Shown: positions 24,931 through 33,773, counted from the first letter of the stretch. The stretch: DNA of 64,000 bases from Bacteroidota bacterium (GCA_023381535.1 JAMCSN010000131.1:1-64000), one strand, 5' to 3'. Program-made: numbers and translations. Notes: generated by a model from the sequence alone, not told the origin.

Positions 24931-26334
24931 ATGATGATGAAGACAGTTAAAAATGTTCACTTTGTCGGTATCGGCGGAATCGGTATGAGCGGCATCGCGG
25001 AAATTTTATTGAGTCAAGGATTTACAATCACCGGTTCCGATCTGAACAAAACCGAAGTTACCGACCGGCTCGAAAGTTTGGGTATAAAAGTTTTTGAAGG
25101 ACATTCGGCTGATAATTTGAAAGATGCCGATGTGGTAGTTTACTCATCTGCCGTTAATCTTGAAAATCCGGAAGTGAAAGAAGCACTTGCAAGAAAAATT
25201 CCGGTGATTAAGCGTTCGGAAATGTTAGCTGAATGCATGAGAATGAAATACGGAATCGGAATCGCCGGAACGCATGGAAAAACAACAACCACTTCAATGA
25301 TTGGTCTGGTATTAACTGAAGCCGGAATCGATCCGACGATTATTGTCGGCGGAAAACTCAGCTCTCTCGGCGGCACAAATGCACGGCTCGGTCAAGGCGA
25401 GTACATCGTTGTTGAGGCGGATGAATTCGACAGAACATTTTTGAAATTAACTCCGACAATTGCCGCAATCACAACTTTGGAAAAAGAACATCTTGATACA
25501 TACAAAGATTTGGACGACATAAAATCAGCTTTCGTAGAATTTGCGAACAAAGTTCCTTTCTTCGGATTTGTTGTTTTATGTCTAGACGAACCCGCGCTTC
25601 AGGATGTGATTCCGCTGATCGACAAGAAAATTTTTACTTACGGATTATCCCCGCAAGCCGATGTTCGTGCGGCAAACGTTACTCATTCGCAAAATCATTC
25701 CGAGTTTGACGTGATTTATCTTGGCAAAGAACTCGGCAAATTGAGAATCAACATTCCCGGGTTGCACAACGTGAAGAATTCTCTTGTAGCAGTTACAATC
25801 GCAAAACAAATGGGTGTTGAGTTCGATGTGATCAAGAAAGCTCTCGAATCATTCCACGGAGTTTACCGCCGGTTCGAGAAAAAATATGATAACGACGTAA
25901 TGGTGATTGACGATTACGGCCATCATCCGACTGAAATAAATGTTACGCTTGACGGAATTCGCCGCGGATGGAACAGAAGATTGGTCGCTGTATTCCAGCC
26001 GCATCTGTTTTCGCGCACACGGGATTTTTATGCCGAGTTCGGAAGATCATTTTTGAACTCGGATGTTTTCATTTGCACAGATGTCTATCCGGCGCGTGAA
26101 AAACCAATTGAAGGAATTAACGGTTCGCTCATAGCCGATACTGCTAAAAAGTTCGGTCACAAACATGTTTACTATGAACCGGATAAGACGAAAGTGCCGG
26201 AACTGCTTCAAAAAATTTACAAGAAAGGCGATATCGTTATCACAATGGGTGCAGGCGATATCTGGAAGTTCGGCGAGAAGTTTGTTCAATTCTTATCCCA
26301 AAGGGATGGATTACCAAAAGGGAAGCAAAAATAA
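24931..26334 (+). CDS. murC: UDP-MurNAc:L-alanine ligase MurC
   Basis: MurC starts assembly of the stem peptide by adding L-Ala. HFVGIGGIGMSGIAEIL is the N-terminal Rossmann signature. The P-loop IAGTHGKTTTTS lies near residue 110, EADEFDRTF near 160, and the C-terminal domain includes DYGHHPTEI near 330 and GAGDIWKFGE at the end. Length (467) is normal. MurB and Ddl, which often follow murC, are missing from this cluster; ftsQ comes next. Confidence 0.96.
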   Translation: MMMKTVKNVHFVGIGGIGMSGIAEILLSQGFTITGSDLNKTEVTDRLESLGIKVFEGHSADNLKDADVVVYSSAVNLENPEVKEALARKIPVIKRSEMLAECMRMKYGIGIAGTHGKTTTTSMIGLVLTEAGIDPTIIVGGKLSSLGGTNARLGQGEYIVVEADEFDRTFLKLTPTIAAITTLEKEHLDTYKDLDDIKSAFVEFANKVPFFGFVVLCLDEPALQDVIPLIDKKIFTYGLSPQADVRAANVTHSQNHSEFDVIYLGKELGKLRINIPGLHNVKNSLVAVTIAKQMGVEFDVIKKALESFHGVYRRFEKKYDNDVMVIDDYGHHPTEINVTLDGIRRGWNRRLVAVFQPHLFSRTRDFYAEFGRSFLNSDVFICTDVYPAREKPIEGINGSLIADTAKKFGHKHVYYEPDKTKVPELLQKIYKKGDIVITMGAGDIWKFGEKFVQFLSQRDGLPKGKQK

Positions 26335-26338
26335 ATTC

Positions 26339-27196
26339 ATGAAATCGTTGGGAAAAATATTAAGCGCACTTTTTCTGGTTGTTACACTCGGCTTGGTTGT
26401 TTATTTGTCCGTTAATCTAAAGTCGGGTAACGGTTACAACATTCAAATAATTGCGATGGAAGGAAACGTTCATCTTACTAAGGAACAGTATCTGAGTTAC
26501 GCGAACTTGCTCGATAGAAACAACTACGCCAGTCTTTCTTTGCAGGTAATCAAAGATAGAATTGAAAAACATCCTTACGTTGAACGCGCCGATGTCAGGT
26601 ACGATGGAAACGGTCAAGTTTCAATTAGGATTATGGAAAAATCTTTCATTGCTATTCTGCTGAATGACGAGAACCAGTTTATCGTGACGGATAAATTGCA
26701 AGTGCTGCCGGTATTCGATCAGACAAAAAAAATCGATTACCCGATCATCGCGAACACAAATGTGAACGGCACCGTTCAGCCGTTGGCTTCGATGAAGAAA
26801 AATTACGATGTGGTAACGGCGGCAAAAATTATTTCATCGGTTAAACTTTTGAATCCGGAATTGTACGATTCACTTTCATCAATCGATCTGGAAAACGGCG
26901 GGGACATCATTCTAAATCTTTCGTCGGTCAATTATCCGGTCAAGATCGGTCGCGGAAGCGAAATTAGAAAAATTGTTTACTTAAATAATCTTTGGAATTA
27001 TTTGAAAGGGAAAGAAATTAATCAATACTTGGATTACGTTGATCTGCGTTACGGCGGGCACGTTTACCTTGGAATTTTAGAATCGTCCAACGGAAAAGCA
27101 GAGACGAATTCAAATGAAGGCATGCCTGACCGGCTCGCCTCGTCTCCGACCAGTCGAAGCGGGCAGGCAGGCTTGTCAAACGGTAAGCAGGGTTGA
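26339..27196 (+). CDS. ftsQ: Cell division protein FtsQ/DivIB carrying a palindromic repeat insertion
   Basis: FtsQ is a bitopic division protein linking the Z-ring to the FtsWI synthase. One membrane helix (about residues 9-27) is followed by a POTRA-like domain (IQIIAMEGNVHLTKEQYLSY, IEKHPYVERADVRY) and the beta domain. I use the ATG at 26339, which puts the helix at the usual distance; an in-frame ATG at 26306 would overlap murC by 29 bp. The last 24 residues are abnormal: residues 262-277 ([16 protein letters not shown]) are encoded by a palindromic repeat also present in ftsZ. The insertion replaces or extends the natural C-terminus, where FtsQ contacts FtsB in other bacteria. Confidence 0.88.
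   Translation: MKSLGKILSALFLVVTLGLVVYLSVNLKSGNGYNIQIIAMEGNVHLTKEQYLSYANLLDRNNYASLSLQVIKDRIEKHPYVERADVRYDGNGQVSIRIMEKSFIAILLNDENQFIVTDKLQVLPVFDQTKKIDYPIIANTNVNGTVQPLASMKKNYDVVTAAKIISSVKLLNPELYDSLSSIDLENGGDIILNLSSVNYPVKIGRGSEIRKIVYLNNLWNYLKGKEINQYLDYVDLRYGGHVYLGILESSNGKAETNSNEGMPDRLASSPTSRSGQAGLSNGKQG
27123..27171 (+). repeat. GC-rich palindromic element, copy 1 (inside ftsQ)
   Basis: This 49-bp sequence is identical to positions 29514-29562 except for one base (A at 27157-27158 region where copy 2 has G). The outer arms TGCCTG and CAGGCA are inverted. An inner stem CTCCGAC/GTCGAAG around CA has one mismatch here. It is read in frame and adds [16 protein letters not shown] to FtsQ. The base composition is far richer in G+C than the surrounding gene. 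Confidence 0.9.
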
Positions 27197-27203
27197 AGAA
27201 ATT

Positions 27204-28445
27204 ATGAAGAAAAATATAATAGCAGGACTCGATCTTGGCACAACAAAAGTTTGTGCCGTCATTGCGGAACAATCCGAATCGAATATGAATATTCTCGGAT
27301 TCGGCGTTGCCCCTTCGGAAGGATTAAACCGCGGGTTGGTAGCCAATATTTCCAAAACCGCCGAAGCAATTAACCAGGCAATGAGCATTGCACTCAACAG
27401 AGCAGGTCTGACGGTTAAAGAACTTAATGTTGGCGTTGCGGGCGAACATATTACGAGTTTACGTCACAGAAATTATGTAACCATCAGTAATCCGGAAAAA
27501 GAAATTACTCAAGATGATTTGGATCGATTGAGAAGCGATGTTCAAACGATTAGAATTCCTTCAGACCGCCAGATACTTCACATCATTCCGGAAGAATATT
27601 TTGTGGATTACCAGGGTGGCATCGATGATCCTATCGGAATGAGCGGCTCAAGATTGGAAGCTGTGAATCATGTTGTGCTTGCTTCGATCGCAGCAATTCA
27701 AAACATAAAAAAATCCGTTGAGCGCGCCGGATACGTTGTGAAAGATTACGTGCTTCAACCGATTGCATCGAGCTTTGCAGTGCTGGAAGAGAACGAAAAA
27801 GATTTAGGCGTGTTGTTAATTGATATCGGCGGCGGCACAACCGACTTGGCAGTATTTCACAAAAAGGCAATTAAGCATACAAAAGTAATTGGCGTTGCGG
27901 GCAATCAAGTTACGAATGACATTCGCGAGACACTCGGTATCGTTACTGCCGATGCGGAAAAATTAAAACGCGAACACGGCTACGCGACCGAACAAGCAAT
28001 GATAAGAGAAGAAGACTTATACATAAAGGGCATAGGCGGAAGAGGAAACATTAAAATACCTCTCTCGCTGTTAACACAGATCATCAGTATTAGAATGAAA
28101 GAACTTTTTTCGATCATCGATAACGAACTGCGCCACACCGGATTCAAAAATAAGATTAAAGCCGGTGTAGTGTTAACAGGCGGCGGCTCGCTTCTTAAAG
28201 GAAGTACGGAATTGGCTGAAGAAGTTTTTGGAATGCCTGCACGCATCGGCGTTCCGCTCGATCTCGGTTCCGGTTTATCGAACGAAGTCGAAAGTCCGGA
28301 GTTTGCAACAGTTGCCGGATTAATTCGCGGCGTTCCCGGAAAAGCATCGGATAGTTTTTCTGTCGCTAAAAGTGCAAGTACGGAAAGTAAATTCAATGTG
28401 AACAAGTTGTTCAAAAGGGTACAAGAATTTTTTGACAAGCTATAA
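27204..28445 (+). CDS. ftsA: Cell division protein FtsA
   Basis: FtsA is an actin-like ATPase that tethers FtsZ filaments to the membrane. The phosphate-1 motif AGLDLGTTKVCAVIAE lies at the start, LLIDIGGGTTDLAVF near residue 205 is phosphate 2, and VLTGGGSLLKG near 330 is the adenosine motif. The C-terminus NVNKLFKRVQEFFDKL is the amphipathic membrane-targeting helix. I place the start at the ATG 8 bp after the ftsQ stop; an upstream in-frame ATG at 27114 would make the N-terminus from the repeat element read in another frame. Length is 413. Confidence 0.95.
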   Translation: MKKNIIAGLDLGTTKVCAVIAEQSESNMNILGFGVAPSEGLNRGLVANISKTAEAINQAMSIALNRAGLTVKELNVGVAGEHITSLRHRNYVTISNPEKEITQDDLDRLRSDVQTIRIPSDRQILHIIPEEYFVDYQGGIDDPIGMSGSRLEAVNHVVLASIAAIQNIKKSVERAGYVVKDYVLQPIASSFAVLEENEKDLGVLLIDIGGGTTDLAVFHKKAIKHTKVIGVAGNQVTNDIRETLGIVTADAEKLKREHGYATEQAMIREEDLYIKGIGGRGNIKIPLSLLTQIISIRMKELFSIIDNELRHTGFKNKIKAGVVLTGGGSLLKGSTELAEEVFGMPARIGVPLDLGSGLSNEVESPEFATVAGLIRGVPGKASDSFSVAKSASTESKFNVNKLFKRVQEFFDKL

Positions 28446-28471
28446 ATAAAATACCACAACAAGGAGGAATC

Positions 28472-29815
28472 ATGTCAACTATGGAAAAACGGCCACGTTT
28501 TTTTACTTTGGAAACACAAAGACCATTGTCAGCTCAAATTAAAGTCGTTGGAGTAGGCGGCGGCGGCTGCAATGCTATTGACAGTATGATCAACCGCGGT
28601 TTGAACGGGGTTGAGTTCGTTGCTGTCAACACAGATGCGCAAGTACTCGAAGAAAGTTCGGCATTGCACAAAATTCAAATCGGCACAAATGTTACACGCG
28701 GATTAGGTGCCGGTGCAGATCCCAACGTTGGTAAGAAAGCCGCAGAAGAAGATCGCGAAAAAATTACTCATATTCTCGATGGCTCGGACATGGTTTTTGT
28801 TACCGCTGGAATGGGCGGCGGAACAGGAACGGGCGGAGCTCCAATAGTTGCATCGATTGCAAAAAGTCTCGGCGCACTTGTAATCGGTATTGTTACAAAA
28901 CCGTTTACGTGGGAAGGCAAACAAAGAATGAAAAATGCAGACGAAGGAATTGCCGAACTTCGTCAGTATGTCGATTCATTAATCGTAATTCCGAACAGCA
29001 GAATTTTAAGCATCATCGATACGGCAACAGCAGCTCGCGCAGCGTTCGATAAACCGAATGAAATTCTTTACGAAGCAACACGCGGCATTGCAGATATAAT
29101 TACGATCAAAGGAATCATCAACGTTGACTTTGCGGATGTTCGTACGGTTATGAGAGACAGCGGACAAGCATTGATGGGATGCGGAATTGCAAGCGGAGAA
29201 AACCGCGCTATCGAAGCTGCACAGAAAGCAATTTCATCGCCGCTGCTTGAAGGTGTTTCAATTAAAGGCGCGAAGAATATTCTTCTCAACGTCAGCGGTT
29301 CGGCTAACATGACAATGCAGGAAATTGAAGCAGGCAACAATGTTATTTTTGAAGCTGCGGGCGAAGAGGCGAACGTAATATTCGGCGTCGTCAACAAAGA
29401 ATCTATGACTGAATATATTTCTTATACTGTAATTGCAACCGGATTCGAAACGAAAGCGAGTTCGAAACCAATCAGCAGTTTGAAATCGGAAAAAGCTGAG
29501 AGGAAGCTGGACCTGCCTGACCGGCTCGCCTCGTCTCCGACCAGTCGGAGCGGGCAGGCAGGGAAAAAAGTCGGCAACATCGGTGCGGCATTTTCAACAA
29601 AGAAAGGTGCCGATCTAGAAAACAGCGAGGACTTAAGTATTCCAACGATTCTTAGATACAACAAAGGCGATCTGGATTTGTTTGCGCGGAACGCAAATAT
29701 CGAAAGCGGGTTTAGAACCGAACATACTGATTATCCTGAGGACGATTTCAATCCGAACAAAAAGAACAACGACGAGGAAGACAGTTCGTCGTTCTTAAGA
29801 AAAATTATGGATTGA
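28472..29815 (+). CDS. ftsZ: Cell division GTPase FtsZ with a palindromic repeat in the linker
   Basis: FtsZ polymerises into the division ring. The tubulin signature [19 protein letters not shown] lies near residue 113, and [15 protein letters not shown] and AVNTDAQVL are at the nucleotide pocket. The globular domain ends near residue 330. The linker then contains residues 348-364 encoded by the palindromic element ([16 protein letters not shown]). [10 protein letters not shown] stretch near residue 389 looks like the C-terminal interaction peptide, but about 50 acidic residues follow and end in SSFLRKIMD. Length (447) is at the long end. AAGGAGG precedes the ATG by four bases, the best ribosome-binding site in the cluster, as expected for its high copy number. 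Confidence 0.96.
   Translation: MSTMEKRPRFFTLETQRPLSAQIKVVGVGGGGCNAIDSMINRGLNGVEFVAVNTDAQVLEESSALHKIQIGTNVTRGLGAGADPNVGKKAAEEDREKITHILDGSDMVFVTAGMGGGTGTGGAPIVASIAKSLGALVIGIVTKPFTWEGKQRMKNADEGIAELRQYVDSLIVIPNSRILSIIDTATAARAAFDKPNEILYEATRGIADIITIKGIINVDFADVRTVMRDSGQALMGCGIASGENRAIEAAQKAISSPLLEGVSIKGAKNILLNVSGSANMTMQEIEAGNNVIFEAAGEEANVIFGVVNKESMTEYISYTVIATGFETKASSKPISSLKSEKAERKLDLPDRLASSPTSRSGQAGKKVGNIGAAFSTKKGADLENSEDLSIPTILRYNKGDLDLFARNANIESGFRTEHTDYPEDDFNPNKKNNDEEDSSSFLRKIMD
29514..29562 (+). repeat. GC-rich palindromic element, copy 2 (inside ftsZ)
   Basis: Same 49-bp element as in ftsQ, with one base difference. Here the inner stem CTCCGAC/GTCGGAG around CA is perfect, and CTGCCTG/CAGGCAG forms the outer arms. 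It is read in the same frame as in ftsQ and gives the same 16 residues, inside the disordered linker of FtsZ. Confidence 0.9.
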
Positions 29816-29836
29816 GTTGGGTGAGAACAAGATTAT

Positions 29837-29890
29837 GAGCTCGCCTCGCCTCGATTCGACTCGTCTCAACGAGACGAAGCGGGCATGAGC
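29837..29890. repeat. Diverged relative of the palindromic element after ftsZ
   Basis: Shares GCTCGCCTCG on the left and GAAGCGGGCA on the right with the ftsQ and ftsZ copies. The centre differs and forms a perfect hairpin TCGTCTC/GAGACGA (29861-29867 with 29871-29877). It lies 22 bp after the ftsZ stop in non-coding DNA. It could act as a transcription end structure, although no T-run follows. Confidence 0.6.
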
Positions 29891-29920
29891 ATGAAATAGA
29901 GTTTCCCCTATGTTGCCCTT

Positions 29921-29989
29921 TATAAAGGCCGTATTTGATTTTCGCCTTGTTGTGGTGAACAGATGAAGAAAATCATTGCGGCCTTTATA
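29921..29989. repeat. Long inverted repeat between ftsZ and the next gene
   Basis: TATAAAGGCCG (29921-29931) is the exact inverse of CGGCCTTTATA (29979-29989), and inside it TGATTTTC (29936-29943) is the exact inverse of GAAAATCA (29968-29975). The loop is 24 bases. No T-run follows on either strand. It may be a regulator site, an RNA leader of the downstream gene, or part of a bidirectional transcription end. Confidence 0.6.
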
Positions 29990-30076
29990 TTTCAGTCATT
30001 GCAAGTAACAAAAATTTTTCTTTTGTCCGATGGAATTACTAATTTCACCCATCAAAAAGTCACACGTCTTAATCCT

Positions 30077-30820
30077 ATGAAAAAATTATTATCCATTCTT
30101 TTATTATTTGTTCTGACGATTCCTTTGGTTGCTCAGGAAGGCGATGAAGTAGGATGGGTCGGCAGATTTGGCGCAGCAGGCGGCGTTGCACCCATTTTTG
30201 TTTTCCCAAACATTGATCAGATAAACACTCAAGTAGAAAAAATGGGAATCGGGAAACTCTCTAGCTCGGGAACGTTTGCAATCGGCGGCTCCGGTTATAT
30301 TTACATTATGCTTGTTGATAATTTGAGAATCGGCGGTATTGGTTTCAGCGGATCGAAAAGCAGTTCCGGCTCTGTTGGCGGATTGAATAAAGAAGTAAAA
30401 TACAATTACGGTTTGGGAGGAATTACAGTTGAATATTCCTTGCCGTTCATAAAAAGTATTGCAGTTTCTATCGGCGCAATTTTAGGTGCAGGCTCTTCAA
30501 GTGTTGAGATTTATCAAAACTCCGGAAATTTTACCTGGAATAACGTTTGGGGAAAAGTTAATAGTGGGGGTGTGATGACCGATTTATTCAAAGTTAGCGA
30601 TAAAATCACAAATTCATTTTTCACTATCGCTCCTACGCTGAACGTTGACATTCCGATCAGCCGTTTTGTTGCGTTCAGAATTGGCGGCGGATACATAACA
30701 ACAATCGGCAGCTCGTGGAAAATCAATAATGATCGAACTATTAATAATGTGCCAAGCGATCTGACGAGCAATTCATTTTTCATTCAGACCGGTATTTATT
30801 TTGGGTTGTTTGCGTTTTAA
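30077..30820 (+). CDS. Secreted beta-rich protein, probable outer-membrane protein
   Basis: Not recognised as a named family. A signal peptide is clear (MKKLLSILLLFVLTIPLVAQ, cut near residue 20). The 227-residue mature part alternates short hydrophobic and glycine-rich strands (AIGGSGYIYIMLVDNLRIGG, SIAVSIGAILGAGSSS) and ends IQTGIYFGLFAF, whose terminal aromatic residue is typical of outer-membrane barrels. I use the ATG at 30077 because the signal peptide begins there; an in-frame ATG at 29963 lies inside the upstream inverted repeat and would bury the signal. Isolated between ftsZ and the four-helix gene. Barrel topology is inference. Confidence 0.7.
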   Translation: MKKLLSILLLFVLTIPLVAQEGDEVGWVGRFGAAGGVAPIFVFPNIDQINTQVEKMGIGKLSSSGTFAIGGSGYIYIMLVDNLRIGGIGFSGSKSSSGSVGGLNKEVKYNYGLGGITVEYSLPFIKSIAVSIGAILGAGSSSVEIYQNSGNFTWNNVWGKVNSGGVMTDLFKVSDKITNSFFTIAPTLNVDIPISRFVAFRIGGGYITTIGSSWKINNDRTINNVPSDLTSNSFFIQTGIYFGLFAF

Positions 30821-30887
30821 TGGGTGAAACGAAAAACATGTTAGCTATGAATTATAAATCAAAAATTAGAAATTATAAATTTCGGGA

Positions 30888-31238
30888 ATGGATGAAGGAT
30901 TAGGGAAAAGATTATTTGATTTTGCGGTACGAAGTGTAAAATACTGTAGAAAGTTACCGAAGAATAAGGAGTATCAACTAATTTCTTATCAACTCATTAA
31001 GTCTTCTACGTCATGCGGTGCAAACTATGAAGAAGCTCAAGGTGCAATATCAAAACCGGATTTCTTCAACAAAATAAATATAGCCCTGAAAGAAATGCGT
31101 GAAACAAATTATTGGTTACGAATAATTAAAGAAATTAAAAATTTAGACGAAGAAATAGAATATCTTTTAAAGGAATCTCTAGAACTTAAGCGAATATTAG
31201 GTTCAATCAGTTCGAAGTCTGCAAAGCGGAATAGTTAA
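30888..31238 (+). CDS. Four-helix bundle protein (S23/IVS-encoded family)
   Basis: A 116-residue all-alpha protein of the family first found in Leptospira 23S rRNA intervening sequences and common in Bacteroidota. Diagnostic stretches are FAVRSVKYCRKLPKN, SSTSCGANYEEAQGA and ALKEMRETNYWLRII. The family forms pentameric bundles; its function is unknown. It is flanked on both sides by AT-rich palindrome-like DNA (30845-30885 and 31240-31268), which is common for this family and suggests it moves as a small cassette. It precedes the polysaccharide locus. Confidence 0.85.
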   Translation: MDEGLGKRLFDFAVRSVKYCRKLPKNKEYQLISYQLIKSSTSCGANYEEAQGAISKPDFFNKINIALKEMRETNYWLRIIKEIKNLDEEIEYLLKESLELKRILGSISSKSAKRNS

Positions 31239-31270
31239 CTTTATCATTTATAATTTAATATTTATCATTT

Positions 31271-32293
31271 ATGAATATTTTGGTTACCGGCGGCGCGGGA
31301 TTCATCGGAAGCAACTTCATCAATTATATCCTTTCTAAACGCGACGATTATTTCATTGTTAACCTCGATAAACTGACCTACGCCGGCAATCTTGAAAACC
31401 TAAAGCCGGTTGAAGGAAAAAAGAATTACAACTTCATAAAAGGCGATATTACCAACAATGAACTGGTGGATTATCTTTTTAGGAGATTTGAAATAAAATT
31501 TGTTGTAAATTTAGCCGCAGAATCTCACGTTGATAGGAGCATTTTAGGATCGGAAATTTTCTACAGAACAAACGTAATAGGAACAACTGTTTTGTTAGAA
31601 GCATCACGCCGATATCACGTAGAGAAATTTCTGCAAGTCTCAACAGATGAAGTTTACGGAAGTCTTGGTCCAACCGGATTATTCACAGAGCAAACGCCAT
31701 TAAGTCCCAACAGTCCATATTCATCAAGCAAAGCGGCTGCAGATATGGCGGCGCTCGCGTTTCATCATACATACGGATTGCCGGTGGTAATCACAAGATG
31801 TTCGAACAATTACGGCCCGCTTCAGTTTCCGGAAAAGCTTATTCCGCTGATGATTATTAACGCGCTCAACAACAAAAAATTGCCCGTCTATGGTGATGGG
31901 CTAAACGTTCGCGATTGGATTTACGTAATCGACCACAACAAAGCCGTTGAACTGGTCCTTGAAAATGGAAAAGTTGGAGAAGTTTATAACGTCGGCGCCA
32001 GTCGAGAGATGAAAAACATAGAGATTGTTAAATTGATTCTGAAAAAGTTGGGTAAAGGTGAAGAGCTGATTGAGTTTGTTAAAGATCGCCCCGGACATGA
32101 TAGGCGTTACGCAATCGACTCTTCAAAAATTCAGAATGAACTTGGATGGAAGCCGGAATTCAATTTTGAAAATGCCATCAGCGATACAATCGATTGGTAT
32201 TTACAAAACAAAAGTTGGTGGCAGAGAATTATTTCCGGCGAATATCAAAATTATTATAACGAACAATACGCTCACAGATTTAATAAGAATTAG
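31271..32293 (+). CDS. rfbB: dTDP-glucose 4,6-dehydratase
   Basis: RmlB/RfbB converts dTDP-glucose to dTDP-4-keto-6-deoxyglucose, the branch point for rhamnose and other 6-deoxysugars. The NAD-binding start is VTGGAGFIGSNFI. LAAESHVDRSI, STDEVYGSLG and the catalytic YSSSK (YxxxK) are present, with TRCSNNYGP and RPGHDRRYAID after them. Length (340) is normal. RmlA, RmlC and RmlD are not seen in the window, so the other steps are encoded elsewhere or a different sugar is made. It opens the surface-polysaccharide locus. Confidence 0.93.
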   Translation: MNILVTGGAGFIGSNFINYILSKRDDYFIVNLDKLTYAGNLENLKPVEGKKNYNFIKGDITNNELVDYLFRRFEIKFVVNLAAESHVDRSILGSEIFYRTNVIGTTVLLEASRRYHVEKFLQVSTDEVYGSLGPTGLFTEQTPLSPNSPYSSSKAAADMAALAFHHTYGLPVVITRCSNNYGPLQFPEKLIPLMIINALNNKKLPVYGDGLNVRDWIYVIDHNKAVELVLENGKVGEVYNVGASREMKNIEIVKLILKKLGKGEELIEFVKDRPGHDRRYAIDSSKIQNELGWKPEFNFENAISDTIDWYLQNKSWWQRIISGEYQNYYNEQYAHRFNKN

Positions 32294-32302
32294 AAAATAG
32301 AC

Positions 32303-33745
32303 ATGAAAAAAATACTTGTTGCAGTCTTTGTTTGTTTCGCTTCTCTTTTGTTTGCGCAAAATGATAGTCAGCAATTGAGCAAGCAGAGCAACCTTTTAAT
32401 GTTTCAACCGATAACAGTAACAATCGGCGGCGATTTTATTGTCACCGGTTCGTTCACGGCGTACAAGTCGGAACGACTTGATCATTTCGTCACAAAAGTT
32501 TTCACAGAAGCCGAATCGAATATGCGTTCCGGACTTAATCAAATTGATATGATTAAAAAAGTCACGGCACAGATTGAAAAATATGCCAAGCGCGATATCA
32601 CTTTGAAGCACCGCAATGGCGAAACTGTAAAAATTGATTTACAGAAATTTCATCTCACCGGCGATATGTCCAACAATCCGTATTTGATGGATGACGACGT
32701 AATTATCTTTCCGTCTTATGATGACGAACGAAGCGTTGTTGAAATTAGCGGTGCCGTTAACAAGCCGACAAAATTTCAATTTGTGGATGGCGATAAACTT
32801 TCCGATGCAATTTTGTTTGCCGGCGGAATTAATCCCGCATATGACAATGTTACAACTGCGGAAATTTCAAGACTAAGCAACGACGGAAATAAGGAAAATG
32901 TTATCAACGTGCCGATCAAAGACGATTACAAACTGCAGATCGGTGACCGTATCAGAATATTATTCAGCGACAACGACAAAAAATCTTACAAGACTTTAGT
33001 GCTCGGCGAAGTTAGAACTCCGGGATACGTTTACATCACAAAAGACAACACAACAATAAAAGATGTTATTGCTAAAGCTGGCGGATTCACAGACAAAGCC
33101 TGGCTTGAAAGAAGCGAACTTCTGCGCGGAACCAGTGAAGTCAACGTATTGAAGATGAAAGCGATTCGAGATGAATTTGAGAAGGATAGAAATTTCAATA
33201 CGATTCTTACCGAAAGATATTTGAATGATGTTTTTATTGAGCAGATGAAAATGCTTCGCATGAGTGACATGTATATGGAAGATTCATCTGCTGTGGCAGT
33301 TGACAATACTCTGCGGGTTCTTCAAAGCAAAAGTATAATTGATTTTACCAAGATCAATTCCGATACAACAACGGAAAGCAAATACATTGTTCAAGATGGA
33401 GACATCATTGTAATCCCGCAACGAGAAGACTTGATTTATGTTTTCGGGCAGGTAAGAAATCCCGGATATGTTGAGTATGTACCTCAGAAAAGTGATAAGT
33501 ATTACATTAATAAAGCCGGCGGATTGGGCGAGCGCGCCGAAAGCGAAGTGAAAATTATTAAAGGCGGATCGTATGCGTGGATTACTGCAGACAGTGATTC
33601 AAAAATTGATCCGGGAGATTTTATTTACGTGCCGAAGAATGTTCCAAAGCCGTTTGAATATTATATGCGTACACTCGGTTCGATTTCAACTGTAGTTACG
33701 GCACTGGCAACGGTAATTCTTATAGTGGTTCAAGCAAAAAAATAA
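32303..33745 (+). CDS. Wza-like polysaccharide export protein with SLBB domains
   Basis: A periplasmic/outer-membrane export component. The signal peptide (MKKILVAVFVCFASLLFAQ) lacks a lipobox Cys. A polysaccharide export domain (about 35-130) is followed by several SLBB repeats (for example VEISGAVNKPTKFQF, VLGEVRTPGYVYI and VFGQVRNPGYVEY). The C-terminus has a hydrophobic helix ending VILIVVQAKK. Length 480. It lies 10 bp after rfbB and 28 bp before the Wzz-like gene, the usual pair in export systems. It could serve capsule, exopolysaccharide or O-antigen-like export. Confidence 0.88.
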   Translation: MKKILVAVFVCFASLLFAQNDSQQLSKQSNLLMFQPITVTIGGDFIVTGSFTAYKSERLDHFVTKVFTEAESNMRSGLNQIDMIKKVTAQIEKYAKRDITLKHRNGETVKIDLQKFHLTGDMSNNPYLMDDDVIIFPSYDDERSVVEISGAVNKPTKFQFVDGDKLSDAILFAGGINPAYDNVTTAEISRLSNDGNKENVINVPIKDDYKLQIGDRIRILFSDNDKKSYKTLVLGEVRTPGYVYITKDNTTIKDVIAKAGGFTDKAWLERSELLRGTSEVNVLKMKAIRDEFEKDRNFNTILTERYLNDVFIEQMKMLRMSDMYMEDSSAVAVDNTLRVLQSKSIIDFTKINSDTTTESKYIVQDGDIIVIPQREDLIYVFGQVRNPGYVEYVPQKSDKYYINKAGGLGERAESEVKIIKGGSYAWITADSDSKIDPGDFIYVPKNVPKPFEYYMRTLGSISTVVTALATVILIVVQAKK

Positions 33746-33773
33746 CACTACAAACAAAGGTTTGGATTGAATA

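Noticed and set aside
27114..27203. Upstream ATG for ftsA at 27114
   Set aside because: It would translate the palindromic element in a different frame; the family begins with the ATG at 27204.
29963..30820. Longer start for the secreted beta-rich protein at 29963
   Set aside because: It begins inside the inverted repeat and would put 38 residues before a perfect signal peptide starting at 30077.
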